From assembly GCF_000526515.1 (NCBI RefSeq), contig NZ_JAGF01000001.1, positions 1,612,001 through 1,676,000 of the forward strand: a stretch of DNA of 64,000 nucleotides. Reading direction: 5' to 3'. Below, in pieces: positions 43,500 to 52,972 of the stretch; within the stretch, counting starts at the first letter, position 1, and the number at the start of each line of letters is the position of its first letter. The stretch comes from Cellulomonas sp. KRMCY2 (GTDB taxonomy: Bacteria > Actinomycetota > Actinomycetes > Actinomycetales > Cellulomonadaceae). The translations under genes and the position numbers were made by a program. Under the pieces are notes generated by a model. It was not told the origin of the DNA. It did not search any database and saw only the letters and a list, made by a program, of their open reading frames with translations.

Positions 43500-44441
43500 G
43501 TGCCAGAGGGTCATACCGTCCATCGGATCGCCATGCAGCTGACCGCCGACCTCGTCGGGCACCCGGCCGCCGTGAGCTCACCCCAGGGCCGGTTCGCGGC
43601 CGGGGCGGCGCTGCTCGACGGGCGGACGATCACGCAGGCCCGCGCGGTCGGCAAGCAGCTGCTGGTCGCCTTCGACGCCGGGGACGCCGACCTCACCCGC
43701 TGGTTGCGGGTCCACCTGGGCCTGTACGGCGCCTGGGACTTCCACGGCCGGATCTCGGCGGTCACCGCCGAGAGCGTCGCGGTCGGCTCGATGGGTGCGC
43801 CCCGGCTGCGGCGCGCGGTGCGGATGGGCGAGGGGGAGCACGCGGTCGGGCCCGACGACGGCGCCGCCCCCGCCTTCCCGCCCGCACCGGTCGGCCAGGT
43901 CCGGGTGCGCCTGCTGACCGACGAGTCCCTGGCCGACCTGCGTGGCCCGGCGGCGTGCGAGGTGCTGACCCCGGACGACGTCGCGGCCCTGGTCGCCGCG
44001 GCGGGTCCCGACCCGCGGGTCGACGCGTGGCCGGACCCTGAGGCGACGGCCGTCGAGCGCCTGACCGCTCGCCGGACCGCCGTCGGCCAGCTCCTCATGG
44101 ACCAGTCGGTGATCAGCGGGATCGGCAACATCTACCGGGCCGAGCTGCTCTTCCGGGCCCGGCTGGACCCACGCACCCCCGGTCGGCAGGTCCCGGTCGA
44201 GATCGCCCGCGGTCTCTGGCGGGACTGGGTCGGTCTGCTGGACGACGGCGTGCGCACCGGGGTGATGGTCACGCGCGAGGGGCTCGACGCCGAGGGTCGG
44301 TCTCGGGCGCTCGCCGACCGCTCCGAGCGGCATGCGGTCTACGGCCGGGCCGGCGAGCCGTGCCTGGTCTGCGGGACGCCGATCGCCCGGGCGGACCTGG
44401 CGGGCCGCACCCTCTACTGGTGCCCGGCCTGCCAGGTGTGA
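43500..44441 (+). CDS. Nei-type endonuclease VIII DNA glycosylase
   Basis: A 313-residue base-excision repair enzyme. After GTG, Pro2-Glu3 (PEGHTVHR) are the catalytic N-terminus. The H2TH segment is QLLMDQSVISGIGNIYRAE and a C-terminal zinc finger has CLVCGT and CPACQV pairs. PEGHTVHR rather than PELPEV marks the Nei/Nei2 group. It should remove oxidised pyrimidines. Confidence 0.93.
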   Translation: MPEGHTVHRIAMQLTADLVGHPAAVSSPQGRFAAGAALLDGRTITQARAVGKQLLVAFDAGDADLTRWLRVHLGLYGAWDFHGRISAVTAESVAVGSMGAPRLRRAVRMGEGEHAVGPDDGAAPAFPPAPVGQVRVRLLTDESLADLRGPAACEVLTPDDVAALVAAAGPDPRVDAWPDPEATAVERLTARRTAVGQLLMDQSVISGIGNIYRAELLFRARLDPRTPGRQVPVEIARGLWRDWVGLLDDGVRTGVMVTREGLDAEGRSRALADRSERHAVYGRAGEPCLVCGTPIARADLAGRTLYWCPACQV

Positions 44442-44489
44442 CGGCCGAGCGCCCGGCGTGACGGCCTGGTGTGACGGCGGGGTGGCCGG

Positions 44490-45752
44490 TCAGAGCTCGT
44501 CGAGCGGCACGTCGGGATCGGCGAGCCGGGCGAGGTCGACTGTGCGTCCCGAGACGATCAGCGCCTCGATCCGCTCGCTGACGTCCCAGATGTTGATGGT
44601 GGCACCGGCCAGCACCGTCCCGGAGCCGGCTCCGTCGGTCCGTACCCAGAACGCCAGGAGCTCGCGACCTGCGACGTCGCCGCGGAGCACGACCTCGTCG
44701 GACCGGCCCGGCTCGACGTGACCGACGTACTCCATGCCCAGGTCGTACTGGTCGGTGAAGAAGAAGGGCAGCCGCGCGTCGACCGCGTCGATCCCGAGGA
44801 TGGTCCGTGCCGCGACCTCGCCCTGGCGGGTCGCGTTGGCCCAGTGCTCGACGCGCAGCCGGCGGTGCAGCACGGGGTGCAGGGCGTCGGCCACGTCGCC
44901 GATCGCGAGCACGTGCGGATCGGCGGTCCGCAGGTGCTCGTCGACGACGATGCCGTCGTCGACCTCAAGGCCCGCGTCCGCCGCCAAGGAGACGTTCGGC
45001 ACGATCCCGATGCCGACCAGGACGGCGTCGGCCGCGACGGTGCTGCCGTCCGCGAGGCGCACGCCGCTGACCGAGCGTCCGTCCTCGGTGAGCAGCTCGC
45101 TGACCTGCACCCCCGTGCGCAGGTCCACACCGTGCTCGCGGTGCAGCTCCGCCAGGATCGTGGCGACCCGGGGGCCGAGCACCCGGAGCAGCGGCAGCTC
45201 CGCCACCTCGAGCACCGTGACCTCGAGCCCGGCTCCGCGTGCGGCGGCGGCGGCCTCCAGGCCGATCCAGCCGCCACCGACGATCGCCAGACGGTCCGCG
45301 GCGACGAAGGCGTCGGCGAGCTCGTCGGAGTCCTCCAGCCGGCGCAGGTAGTGCACGCCGTCCAGGCCGGCGCCGGGGACGTCGAGCAGGCGCGGGCGCG
45401 ATCCGGTCGCCAGGACGAGGTCCGTCCAGCCGATCCGTTCGCCGTCGTCGAGCAGCACCTCGCGGGAGTCCCGGTCGACGGCGGTGACCGTCCGGCCCAG
45501 CCGTAGCTCGACGTCGTGCTCGTCGTACCAGTCGGCCGGGTGGACGAAGACGGTGCTCCGCTCGGCGGTGCCCTGCAGGTACGCCTTGGACAGCGGCGGC
45601 CGCTCGTAGGGCAGGTGCTCCTCGTCGCCGACCAGCACGATCCGCCCGGTCCAGCCCTCGGCGCGCAGGGTCGTGGCCACGGTGGCACCGGCAAGGCTCG
45701 CGCCGACGACGACGACGACGGTGGGTCCGGCTGGTGCTGCTGATGACGTCAT
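44490..45752 (-). CDS. FAD-dependent ferredoxin/rubredoxin reductase
   Basis: A 420-residue NAD(P)H oxidoreductase. It has the FAD motif VVVGASLAGATVA, the NADH motif AIVGGGWIGLEAAAAA and the FAD closing motif LAIGDVAD, then a Reductase_C domain of about 90 residues. This is the layout of reductases serving Rieske oxygenases or P450s. The ATG at 45752 follows CGGAGGACACG. No oxygenase or ferredoxin gene is nearby, so its partner is unknown. It diverges from the LLM gene. Confidence 0.93.
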   Translation of the reverse strand: MTSSAAPAGPTVVVVVGASLAGATVATTLRAEGWTGRIVLVGDEEHLPYERPPLSKAYLQGTAERSTVFVHPADWYDEHDVELRLGRTVTAVDRDSREVLLDDGERIGWTDLVLATGSRPRLLDVPGAGLDGVHYLRRLEDSDELADAFVAADRLAIVGGGWIGLEAAAAARGAGLEVTVLEVAELPLLRVLGPRVATILAELHREHGVDLRTGVQVSELLTEDGRSVSGVRLADGSTVAADAVLVGIGIVPNVSLAADAGLEVDDGIVVDEHLRTADPHVLAIGDVADALHPVLHRRLRVEHWANATRQGEVAARTILGIDAVDARLPFFFTDQYDLGMEYVGHVEPGRSDEVVLRGDVAGRELLAFWVRTDGAGSGTVLAGATINIWDVSERIEALIVSGRTVDLARLADPDVPLDEL

Positions 45753-45831
45753 CGTGTCCTCCGAAGTCTCACGGCCGGGCCGGGCGGCTGCGGGAGCCGC
45801 GTCGTCGCGGTCCCAATGGCAGGGTAGGGCC

Positions 45832-46779
45832 ATGGATCTGCGCATCTTCACCGAGCCCCAGCAGGGCGCGACCTACGACGACATCCTGCGCGTGGCCCAG
45901 GCCACCGAGGAGCTCGGCTACGACGGCTTCTTCCGGTCGGACCACTACCTGGCCACGGGCGACAGCCATGGCCTGCCCGGACCGACCGACGCCTGGACCA
46001 CCCTCGCCGGGTTGGCCCGCGAGACCAGCCGGATCCGGCTCGGCACCCTGGTGTCCTCGGCGACCTTCCGTCACCCCGGGGTCCTGGCGATCCAGGTGGC
46101 CCAGGTGGACCAGATGTCCGGCGGCCGGGTCGAGCTGGGCCTGGGCGCCGGGTGGTTCGCGCGGGAGCACGAGGCCTACGGCATCCCGTTCCCCGAGAAG
46201 CGGTTCGACCTGCTCACCGAGCAGCTCGAGATCGTCACCGGGCTCTGGGCGACGCCCGTGCGCGGGACCTTCGAGCACCACGGTGCGCACTACACGCTGA
46301 CCGACTGCCCCGGGCTGCCCAAGCCCGTGCAGCGCAGCACCGTCCTGCCCGGCGCCGCCGGTGTGCCGGTGATCGTCGGGGGCAGCGGGCCGCGCCGGAC
46401 GCCCGCGCTCGCAGCCCGGTTCGCCGGCGAGTACAACGCGTCCTTCCCGCCACTGGCGGAGATCGGACCCCGGTTCGCCCGGGTGCGGGCCGCGTGCGAG
46501 GAGATCGGCAGACCCGCGGACGACCTCGTCTACTCGGTGGCCCTGGTGATGTGCGTCGGCGCGGACGATGCCGAGGTCGCCCGGCGGGCCGAGGCGATCG
46601 GCCGCGAACCCCAGGAGCTGCGCGCCAACGGGGTCGCGGGCACCGTCGACGAGGCCACCGAGCGGCTGGCGGCCCTCGCGGCCGAGGGCGTCCAGCGGGT
46701 GTACCTCCAGGTGCTCGACCTGGCGGACCTCGACCATCTGGCGCTGGTCGCCCAGGAGGTCGCTCCGCGGCTGCGCTGA
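45832..46779 (+). CDS. LLM-class (F420-dependent) flavin oxidoreductase
   Basis: A 315-residue TIM-barrel protein of the luciferase-like family. MDLRIFTEPQQGATYDDILR, FRSDHYLATGD, IRLGTLVSSATFRHP and GRVELGLGAGWFAREHEAYG are the typical blocks. The pattern fits F420-dependent actinobacterial subfamilies. Substrate unknown. The ATG at 45832 follows a G/A-rich AGGGTAGGG. Confidence 0.9.
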   Translation: MDLRIFTEPQQGATYDDILRVAQATEELGYDGFFRSDHYLATGDSHGLPGPTDAWTTLAGLARETSRIRLGTLVSSATFRHPGVLAIQVAQVDQMSGGRVELGLGAGWFAREHEAYGIPFPEKRFDLLTEQLEIVTGLWATPVRGTFEHHGAHYTLTDCPGLPKPVQRSTVLPGAAGVPVIVGGSGPRRTPALAARFAGEYNASFPPLAEIGPRFARVRAACEEIGRPADDLVYSVALVMCVGADDAEVARRAEAIGREPQELRANGVAGTVDEATERLAALAAEGVQRVYLQVLDLADLDHLALVAQEVAPRLR

Positions 46780-46841
46780 GCCGCCCGGGCCTCGGCGTCG
46801 TACCCGGGCCTGCGTCGACCGCCCCTCGTCGTCCGCCCGGT

Positions 46842-46859
46842 ATGTGACCTGTTCCACAT
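46842..46859. promoter_or_regulatory. CRP/GlxR-like binding site candidate
   Basis: ATGTGACCTGTTCCACAT; the core TGTGA-N6-CCACA differs from TGTGA-N6-TCACA at one base. It lies about 165 bases upstream of the beta-glucan synthase start, in an otherwise empty 244-base spacer. Confidence 0.5.
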
Positions 46860-47023
46860 GTCCAGTTCATGCCGATGTCATCCGGTCTTGCTAGGTTCGT
46901 GCACCTCACGGAGAGCGCGCACCAGGTGCGCACCGTGCACCGGGCGCCAACGTTGCCGTCGCACCCGGTGGTGACGGCCTGTCGGCCCACCATCGCCCTG
47001 AGTCCCCGATCCCGGGAGTCCCA

Positions 47024-48775
47024 GTGACGACGCAGACCACCTTCGACCGACTCGTGACCGAACCCCGCAGGACCGACCCGACGCGCGCCGGACGGGCGTC
47101 CGCCCCGACCGGAGCGCCGACCCGCACCCCGGAGAACGCCGCAGCGCAGAGCCCGTCGCTGATGCTGCTCGTGCTGCTCGCCAGCGCAGGTGTCGTGGTG
47201 TACGCGGTCTTCCTGCTCAACCCGGCCAACCGTGGCGACTGGCTGCCGTACCTGCTGGTCATCACCGCGGAGACCGTGCTCGTGAGCCACGCCCTGCTGG
47301 CGATGTGGACAGTGCTCTCCAGCGGCCACGACCCCCGCGGGTTCGCCTTCCACCACGCCCAGGACCAGCTCTACGACCTGCCTGGCATCATCGGGGCAGG
47401 GGCCGAGAACCAGCCCCACCGGTGGCCGATGCTCCTGCGGGACCGCGAGGTGGGCATCGACGTGTTCATCACCACGTACGGCGAGGACCTGAGCACGATC
47501 CGGCGGACCGTCTCGGCTGCCGTCGGGATGCACGGCGAGCACATCACCTGGGTGCTCGACGACGGCCGCTCGGACGAGGTCCGGGACCTGGCGGCCGAGC
47601 TCGGCGCCCGCTACGTGCGGCGGCTGTCGGGCAACGGCGCCAAGGCCGGCAACATCAACCACGCGCTGAGCCTCGCCTCGGGCGAGTACTTCGCGATCTT
47701 CGATGCCGACTTCGTGCCGTTGCCGGGGTTCTTGCACGAGACGGTGCCGTTCTTCGCCTCCGACGACGTCGCGTTCGTGCAGACGCCGCAGACCTACGGC
47801 AACCTGAACAACCTCGTCTCGCGTGGCGCCGGCTACATGCAGGCCGTGTTCTACCGGTTCGTCCAGCCGGGGCGGAACCGGTTCAACGCCGCGTTCTGCG
47901 TCGGCACCAACGTCATCTTCCGGCGGGCCGCGATCGACCAGATCGGCGGCATCTACTCGGACTCGAAGTCCGAGGACGTCTGGACCTCGCTCATGCTGCA
48001 CCAGCGCGGGTGGCGGTCGGTCTACATCCCGATGACCCTCGCCATCGGGGACACCCCCGAGACCATCGAGGCGTACACCAAGCAGCAGCTGCGCTGGGCG
48101 ACCGGCGGCTTCGAGATCATGCTCACGCACAACCCGATGACCCGACGTCGTGGGCTCACCCTCGACCAGCGGCTGCAGTACACGGTCACCGCCACGCACT
48201 ACCTGACCGGGATCTGCCCGCTGCTCCTGCTGCTCGTGCCACCGCTGCAGATCTATCTGGGCCTGTCCCCGATGAACCTGCAGATCTCGCCGCTGACCTG
48301 GCTGCTGTACTACGCCGGGTTCTACGTCCTGCAGATCGTCGTCGCGTTCTACACCCTCGGCTCGTTCCGCTGGGAGGTGCTGATGCTGGCGACCGTCTCG
48401 TTCCCGATCTACCTGCGCGCCCTGGTCAACGCGGTCCTCCGGCGGGAGCAGCGGTGGCACGTGACGGGCAGCACCGGGACGGCCACGTCACCGTTCAACT
48501 ACATCCTTCCGCAGGCGCTCTTCTTCGCCTTCCTGCTGCTGACCTCGGTCGTGGGCGGCTGGAAGGACCTCGCCAACGGAACCCTGAGCCTCGCGCTCGC
48601 CTGGAACGTGACCAACACCGTCGTGCTCGGCGCGTTCATGGTCACGGCGCTGCGCGAGGCACACGCCGCCCGCCGGGTGCGGCGCGTCGAGCGGATCGCG
48701 GCGCGCCACCCGCGCCGGAGGCTCGACGGCCCGATCGCGACGGCCGAGGCCCAGCCGGCGGGAGGTGCACGATGA
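47024..48775 (+). CDS. Processive GT2 glycosyltransferase, putative beta-glucan (curdlan-type) synthase
   Basis: A 583-residue inner-membrane synthase. Two N-terminal helices (about 46-66 and 80-100) precede a cytosolic GT2 domain with DDGRSD, DADF, a SKSED acceptor motif and QQLRW, the D,D,D,QxxRW set of processive polysaccharide synthases such as BcsA and CrdS. Five further helices follow. There is no C-terminal PilZ domain, so direct c-di-GMP control as in BcsA is not expected; curdlan synthase CrdS also lacks it. GTG start with GGGAG upstream. It overlaps the next gene (ATGA). The GH81 gene two downstream suggests that the polymer is beta-1,3-glucan. Confidence 0.88.
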   Translation: MTTQTTFDRLVTEPRRTDPTRAGRASAPTGAPTRTPENAAAQSPSLMLLVLLASAGVVVYAVFLLNPANRGDWLPYLLVITAETVLVSHALLAMWTVLSSGHDPRGFAFHHAQDQLYDLPGIIGAGAENQPHRWPMLLRDREVGIDVFITTYGEDLSTIRRTVSAAVGMHGEHITWVLDDGRSDEVRDLAAELGARYVRRLSGNGAKAGNINHALSLASGEYFAIFDADFVPLPGFLHETVPFFASDDVAFVQTPQTYGNLNNLVSRGAGYMQAVFYRFVQPGRNRFNAAFCVGTNVIFRRAAIDQIGGIYSDSKSEDVWTSLMLHQRGWRSVYIPMTLAIGDTPETIEAYTKQQLRWATGGFEIMLTHNPMTRRRGLTLDQRLQYTVTATHYLTGICPLLLLLVPPLQIYLGLSPMNLQISPLTWLLYYAGFYVLQIVVAFYTLGSFRWEVLMLATVSFPIYLRALVNAVLRREQRWHVTGSTGTATSPFNYILPQALFFAFLLLTSVVGGWKDLANGTLSLALAWNVTNTVVLGAFMVTALREAHAARRVRRVERIAARHPRRRLDGPIATAEAQPAGGAR

Positions 48776-49506
48776 CCTGGGGCAACCGGTTCCGGCTGGC
48801 CGTCGGGCTGATCGCGGTGTTCGTCGTCGCCGCCCTCGGCACCTACCACCTCAACGAGACGCGCGGCGTCGCGGAGAGCTCGTCCGCGCAGATCGCCGCC
48901 GACTCCTACACGGTCGGGGCCGCCTACGCGGGCCTCGTGGTCGACCAGCTGGTCGAGGTCGGGCAGGTGGTCGCCGAGAACGACGCCCTGTTCGTGATCG
49001 AGTCGGCGACCCTGCAGCACGACATCGCCGTGGGGCTCGTGCCGTCGGGTGCGATCGGTGAGGATCTCGACGAGCAGGGCCGATTCGTGGTCCGGGCCAC
49101 GGGCCCCGGGACCGTCACCGAGCTGGACGCCGCCGCGGGGACGTTCGTGCAGGCGTCGAGCGAGGTGGCCACCGTGCAGAAGGCCGCCAGCCTCTACGTG
49201 CAGGCCGAGTACGAGCTCGGCACGCAGGAGTACGCGCGCCTCGCGGACGACGCCCGGGTCACCATCGTGCTGCCGGACGAGCGGGAGCTCACCGGGCGGG
49301 TCGACGGGCTGTCCGTCACCACGGCCGGCGGCCGCGCCCAGGTCGTGGTCCGGGTGACGTCGCCGACGTTGACCGACGACGCGGACGGCGACCCCCTGGT
49401 GGCAGCCGGCACCCCGGTGACCGCCCGGCTGCACCTGCGCAACGACGGGGTGGTGACCCGGGTCTCGGCGGCCGTCGAACGGTTCGTCCGGGAGGTGGCG
49501 CCGTGA
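48772..49506 (+). CDS. Membrane-fusion (HlyD/biotinyl-lipoyl-like) protein of the glucan operon
   Basis: A 244-residue protein anchored by one N-terminal helix (residues 8-26, LAVGLIAVFVVAALGTY). The extracytoplasmic part has two half-lipoyl motifs (GAAYAGLVVDQLVEVGQVVAENDALF and VRATGPGTVTELDAAAGTFVQ) joined by a short loop rather than a long coiled coil, then a beta-barrel. It probably guides or docks the polymer outside the membrane, like Alg44-type subunits. Coupled both ways: ATGA with the synthase, GTGA with the glucanase. Confidence 0.78.
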   Translation: MTWGNRFRLAVGLIAVFVVAALGTYHLNETRGVAESSSAQIAADSYTVGAAYAGLVVDQLVEVGQVVAENDALFVIESATLQHDIAVGLVPSGAIGEDLDEQGRFVVRATGPGTVTELDAAAGTFVQASSEVATVQKAASLYVQAEYELGTQEYARLADDARVTIVLPDERELTGRVDGLSVTTAGGRAQVVVRVTSPTLTDDADGDPLVAAGTPVTARLHLRNDGVVTRVSAAVERFVREVAP

Positions 49507-51719
49507 CCGGGCGGTCGACCGGGCGGTCGACCGGGCGGCGGCGGATGGTGCTGATCGGCAGCGTCGGCACTGTCGGCACTGTCGGCGTGATCGCCGTGCT
49601 CCTGGCCGCGTCGGCCCTGCGTCTGGGGCACAGTGGGGGAGTGATCTCCGACGGCGGCCCGACCGACAGTCCGTCCGGCAGCCCGATCGGCACGGTGGCC
49701 GGTGACGGCACCGCCGACGGTCCGCCCGACGCGCCGCTGCCCGAGGTCGACACCGATGGCCTGGTCGGAGCGATCCACCACGCCGCCGCGGCGAAGGTCG
49801 ACCCCGCACGGCTGGCACCCGGGCTGGTCCCGCCGACCAACCGCTGGTTCAGCGGGCTGGTCTTCGGCGACGAGCCGCAGCCGGTCTTCCCGCTGCCGCT
49901 CTCCGCTGCGCTGACCGGGTCCGGCTTCTCGCTCGGCGTGCCGGAGCCGGTGACGAGCGCGGCGGCGATCGTCGGCCCGCACCAGCCCGCGCTGACGGTC
50001 GACGTGGCCGCCGGCGGCGTGCGGGTCGGCGCCTACGACGCCGCGAGCGTGACGGTCGAGCTGCTCGGCGACGACGGCCAGGCGGGCGCCGCCGTCCTCG
50101 GCCGGCTGCTGCTGGCCGAGGGTTCGCCGTTCGTGAGCCTGACGGCCGACGAGTCCGGCCCCGGCCTGAGCATGACTGTCGACGCCGTTTTCGAACCGAC
50201 CCCGGACGGCCCGGCATCCGCGACGGCGGTGATCTCCGGCCGCGAGTGGGCCCTGGTCGTGCCCGACGGCTCGATCACCGACACCGGCGGTCTCCGGCTG
50301 GCAGCGGGACAGAGCGCGACCTGGTACCCGCTGCCGGACGAGCCCGGCTCGTCGTCGGGCCCGTCCGGCAGCGCGGCGGAGGTGCTCGCCCGGGCCGCCG
50401 CCGACCAGGTCGTCGGTACCGAGGTGAGCTACGGGGTCGGCGAGGGTCACGCGCGCACGACGATCGCCTACCGGACCCGGACCGGTCAGCCCACGGCGGT
50501 CGTCACCATGCCGCACCATCGCACCGGGGAGCAGCCGGACCGGGACGGGTGCGGTCTGGGCAGCTACCCGAGCGTCCACGGCACGCTCGAGCTGTGCGCC
50601 GGGTCGATCCTCACGTCCTGGGCCCCGGTCATCGAGCCCGCCGGCTCCCTCGACCTGTCAGCGGTACCGGCCGACCGCCGCGCCGCCGTCGTCGAGCAGC
50701 TGCGCCTGGACGTCGTGGCAACGCCTGCGTTCCCTTCGGACACCTACTTCGGCGGGAAGGCCCTGTACCGGGCCGCGACCCTCGTCGCCCTCGGCCGCGA
50801 GCTCGGGGCCGACGACGTCGTCGCGCCGTTGCGGGAGCAGGTCGAGGCGGCGCTGCGCGAGTGGACCGAGCCCGACGGCTGCGCCCGCCGGGACGCCCGG
50901 TGCTTCGTCTACGACGAGGCAGCGCGTGGCGTCGTCGGCCTGACCCCGTCCTTCGGGTCGGACGAGTTCAACGACCATCACTTCCACTACGGCTACCTGC
51001 TCGCGGCGGCCGGGATCCTTGCCGCGGACGACCCGGCGCTCGCGCGCGACCTGGCCCCGGTGATGGACCTGCTGGCCCAGGACATCGCCGCCGCCCGGCC
51101 CGGTCCGTGGTTCCCGCAGCTCAGGGTCTTCGACGTCTACGCCGGGCACTCGTGGGCCTCGGGGACGGTGCCGTTCGCCGACGCCAACAACCAGGAGTCC
51201 AGCTCCGAGGCCGTCAACGCCTGGAACGGCCTGGGGCTGTGGGCGCAGGCGACCGGGCAGGCGGAGCTCGTCACCGAGGCGACCTGGCTGGCCTCGACCG
51301 AGGCGGCCTCGGCCCGCACCTACTGGACCGACCTCGACCTGGACGACCCGCTCTACGACGGGTTCGAGCACCAGGTCGTCTCGCTGGTCTGGGGCGGCAA
51401 GCGGGACTACGCGACGTGGTTCAGCGCGGAGCCGAACGCGATGCTGGGCATCCTGCTCATCCCGATGGGGCCGGTCTCGCAGTACCTGGCAGGCGACCCG
51501 GCGGGGATCCGGGAGCGTGTCGCGGAGGCTGCCCCCGACGGGTACGGCGTGCAGTTCGGCGACTACCTGCTGATGTACCTGGCGCTCGCCGGTCGGCAGG
51601 ACGCCGAGCAGGCATGGCAGGCCGCGGCCGGCCTGCCCGACACCGCGATCGACGACGGCAGCTCCCGCGCGTACCTGATGGCGTGGCTCGCCCAGCACGC
51701 GGCCGCGGCCACGGGCTGA
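49503..51719 (+). CDS. GH81 endo-beta-1,3-glucanase, membrane-anchored
   Basis: A 738-residue enzyme cleaving beta-1,3-glucan. The signal anchor is at about residues 14-38 (RMVLIGSVGTVGTVGVIAVL), followed by an Asp/Gly/Ser/Pro linker to about 75. Diagnostic GH81 blocks: NRWFSGLVFG, FNDHHFHYGYL (catalytic Asp), FDVYAGHSWASG and NNQESSSEAVNAWNG (catalytic Glu). No cleavable signal site is clear, so it may remain tethered. Overlaps the previous stop (GTGA). In cellulose operons a glucanase (BcsZ) plays a trimming role; this may be the beta-1,3 counterpart. Confidence 0.93.
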   Translation: MTGRSTGRSTGRRRMVLIGSVGTVGTVGVIAVLLAASALRLGHSGGVISDGGPTDSPSGSPIGTVAGDGTADGPPDAPLPEVDTDGLVGAIHHAAAAKVDPARLAPGLVPPTNRWFSGLVFGDEPQPVFPLPLSAALTGSGFSLGVPEPVTSAAAIVGPHQPALTVDVAAGGVRVGAYDAASVTVELLGDDGQAGAAVLGRLLLAEGSPFVSLTADESGPGLSMTVDAVFEPTPDGPASATAVISGREWALVVPDGSITDTGGLRLAAGQSATWYPLPDEPGSSSGPSGSAAEVLARAAADQVVGTEVSYGVGEGHARTTIAYRTRTGQPTAVVTMPHHRTGEQPDRDGCGLGSYPSVHGTLELCAGSILTSWAPVIEPAGSLDLSAVPADRRAAVVEQLRLDVVATPAFPSDTYFGGKALYRAATLVALGRELGADDVVAPLREQVEAALREWTEPDGCARRDARCFVYDEAARGVVGLTPSFGSDEFNDHHFHYGYLLAAAGILAADDPALARDLAPVMDLLAQDIAAARPGPWFPQLRVFDVYAGHSWASGTVPFADANNQESSSEAVNAWNGLGLWAQATGQAELVTEATWLASTEAASARTYWTDLDLDDPLYDGFEHQVVSLVWGGKRDYATWFSAEPNAMLGILLIPMGPVSQYLAGDPAGIRERVAEAAPDGYGVQFGDYLLMYLALAGRQDAEQAWQAAAGLPDTAIDDGSSRAYLMAWLAQHAAAATG

Positions 51720-51725
51720 ACCCGG

Positions 51726-52967
51726 TCAGCGCTCGGAGCGCCCGACCGGTGCGCCGCGGACGGCGTGCGCCAGCCCGACCGCGGCGACGGTGAGCACCGC
51801 GACTAGCAGCACGTTGCGGGCTGCCAGGGTCAGCGCGGGCAGGGCGTCGCCCGCGAGCAGGTCCATGTACCACCAGGGGAAGACCGCCTGCGTCAAGCCC
51901 GCCGCCACGAGTGCGAGCACGGCTGCCCCGACGACCCACCGCGGCCTGCCGCCCCGGTCGACGCCCGCGGTGAGCAGAACCGCGAACGGCGCGGCGAGCC
52001 AGGCCAGGAACTGCGGCGAGCCGACCTTGTTGGTCACGATCAGCACCGTCAGAAGGGTCAGCGCCGCAGGGAGCAGCGCAGCCTGCGCCGTCCCTCGGCG
52101 CCGGGCGAGGAGCAGCACCGCGGCGAGCGCGGCGACGGCGAGGGCGAGCACGACGTCGAGGGCCGCCGCGGCCGTCGTCGTACCGGGACCGGTGACCTCG
52201 TACGTGGTCAGGGCCTCGTTGAGCGTGATCCGTACGTCGTCGCGGGACAGGGTGGCGAGCACCCACGGTGTGGCGGTGACCGACTCGACCTGCAGACCAC
52301 GGCCCTGCTGGGTGGTCAGGAACCCGGTGAGCCGGGAGAGCCCGCCGCCGGCCGCGACGGTGCACACGACGACCGCGCAGACCGCCGCTGCCGGGGCGAC
52401 GACGTCGCGCACAGGCCGACGGGACGCCGCGACCAGTGGCAGCAGGAGCGCGCCCGGGGCGACCTTGACCCAGGCCCCGGCGGTGAGCAGCGCGGTGGCG
52501 ATCGCCATGGCCGGTGGGCTGCGCAGCGCGAGCACCAGCGCGACCACCATGAGCGGTGCGACGATCGCGTCGAGCCGTCCGACGGCCACCGGACCGAGCA
52601 GGGCGAGGAAGGCGAGCCACCACCAGGCGCCGGCCGTGGTCGCAGCTCGTCGGACCAGCACGACGACCGCCACCGCGTCGAGGGCCGTCACCAGGAGGCA
52701 CCAGCCGAGGGCGTAGCCGACGGTGGAGACGGTCGTGCCCACCGCCGGCAGCAGCATCGGGACCAGCGCGCCGACGGGGTACACCCAGGCGTCGTCGAGC
52801 ACCGGCCACTGGCCCCGCTCCAGGGCGAGGTACATCCACCAGCGGTAGAGGTCGACGTCGTGGAACGCCTCGGCCGGGACGACGAGCACCCCGAGGACCG
52901 TCAGCCACAGGTGCACCAGGACGAAGGCCACCCACAGTGCGGCACGGCCCCGTGCCGCACCGGTCAC
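51726..52967 (-). CDS. GT87-like polytopic membrane glycosyltransferase
   Basis: A 413-residue protein with about ten to eleven helices. An acidic loop after the first helix (FHDVDLYRWWMYLALERGQWP) has the Asp pair typical of GT-C enzymes using polyprenyl-phosphate sugars. QFLAWLAAPFAV near residue 315 is typical of DUF2029/GT87. The product could be a mannan, as in mycobacterial PimE relatives, but this is unproved. Convergent with the GH81 gene across 6 bases, with start GTG at 52967. Confidence 0.72.
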   Translation of the reverse strand: MTGAARGRAALWVAFVLVHLWLTVLGVLVVPAEAFHDVDLYRWWMYLALERGQWPVLDDAWVYPVGALVPMLLPAVGTTVSTVGYALGWCLLVTALDAVAVVVLVRRAATTAGAWWWLAFLALLGPVAVGRLDAIVAPLMVVALVLALRSPPAMAIATALLTAGAWVKVAPGALLLPLVAASRRPVRDVVAPAAAVCAVVVCTVAAGGGLSRLTGFLTTQQGRGLQVESVTATPWVLATLSRDDVRITLNEALTTYEVTGPGTTTAAAALDVVLALAVAALAAVLLLARRRGTAQAALLPAALTLLTVLIVTNKVGSPQFLAWLAAPFAVLLTAGVDRGGRPRWVVGAAVLALVAAGLTQAVFPWWYMDLLAGDALPALTLAARNVLLVAVLTVAAVGLAHAVRGAPVGRSER

Positions 52968-52972
52968 AGCGG

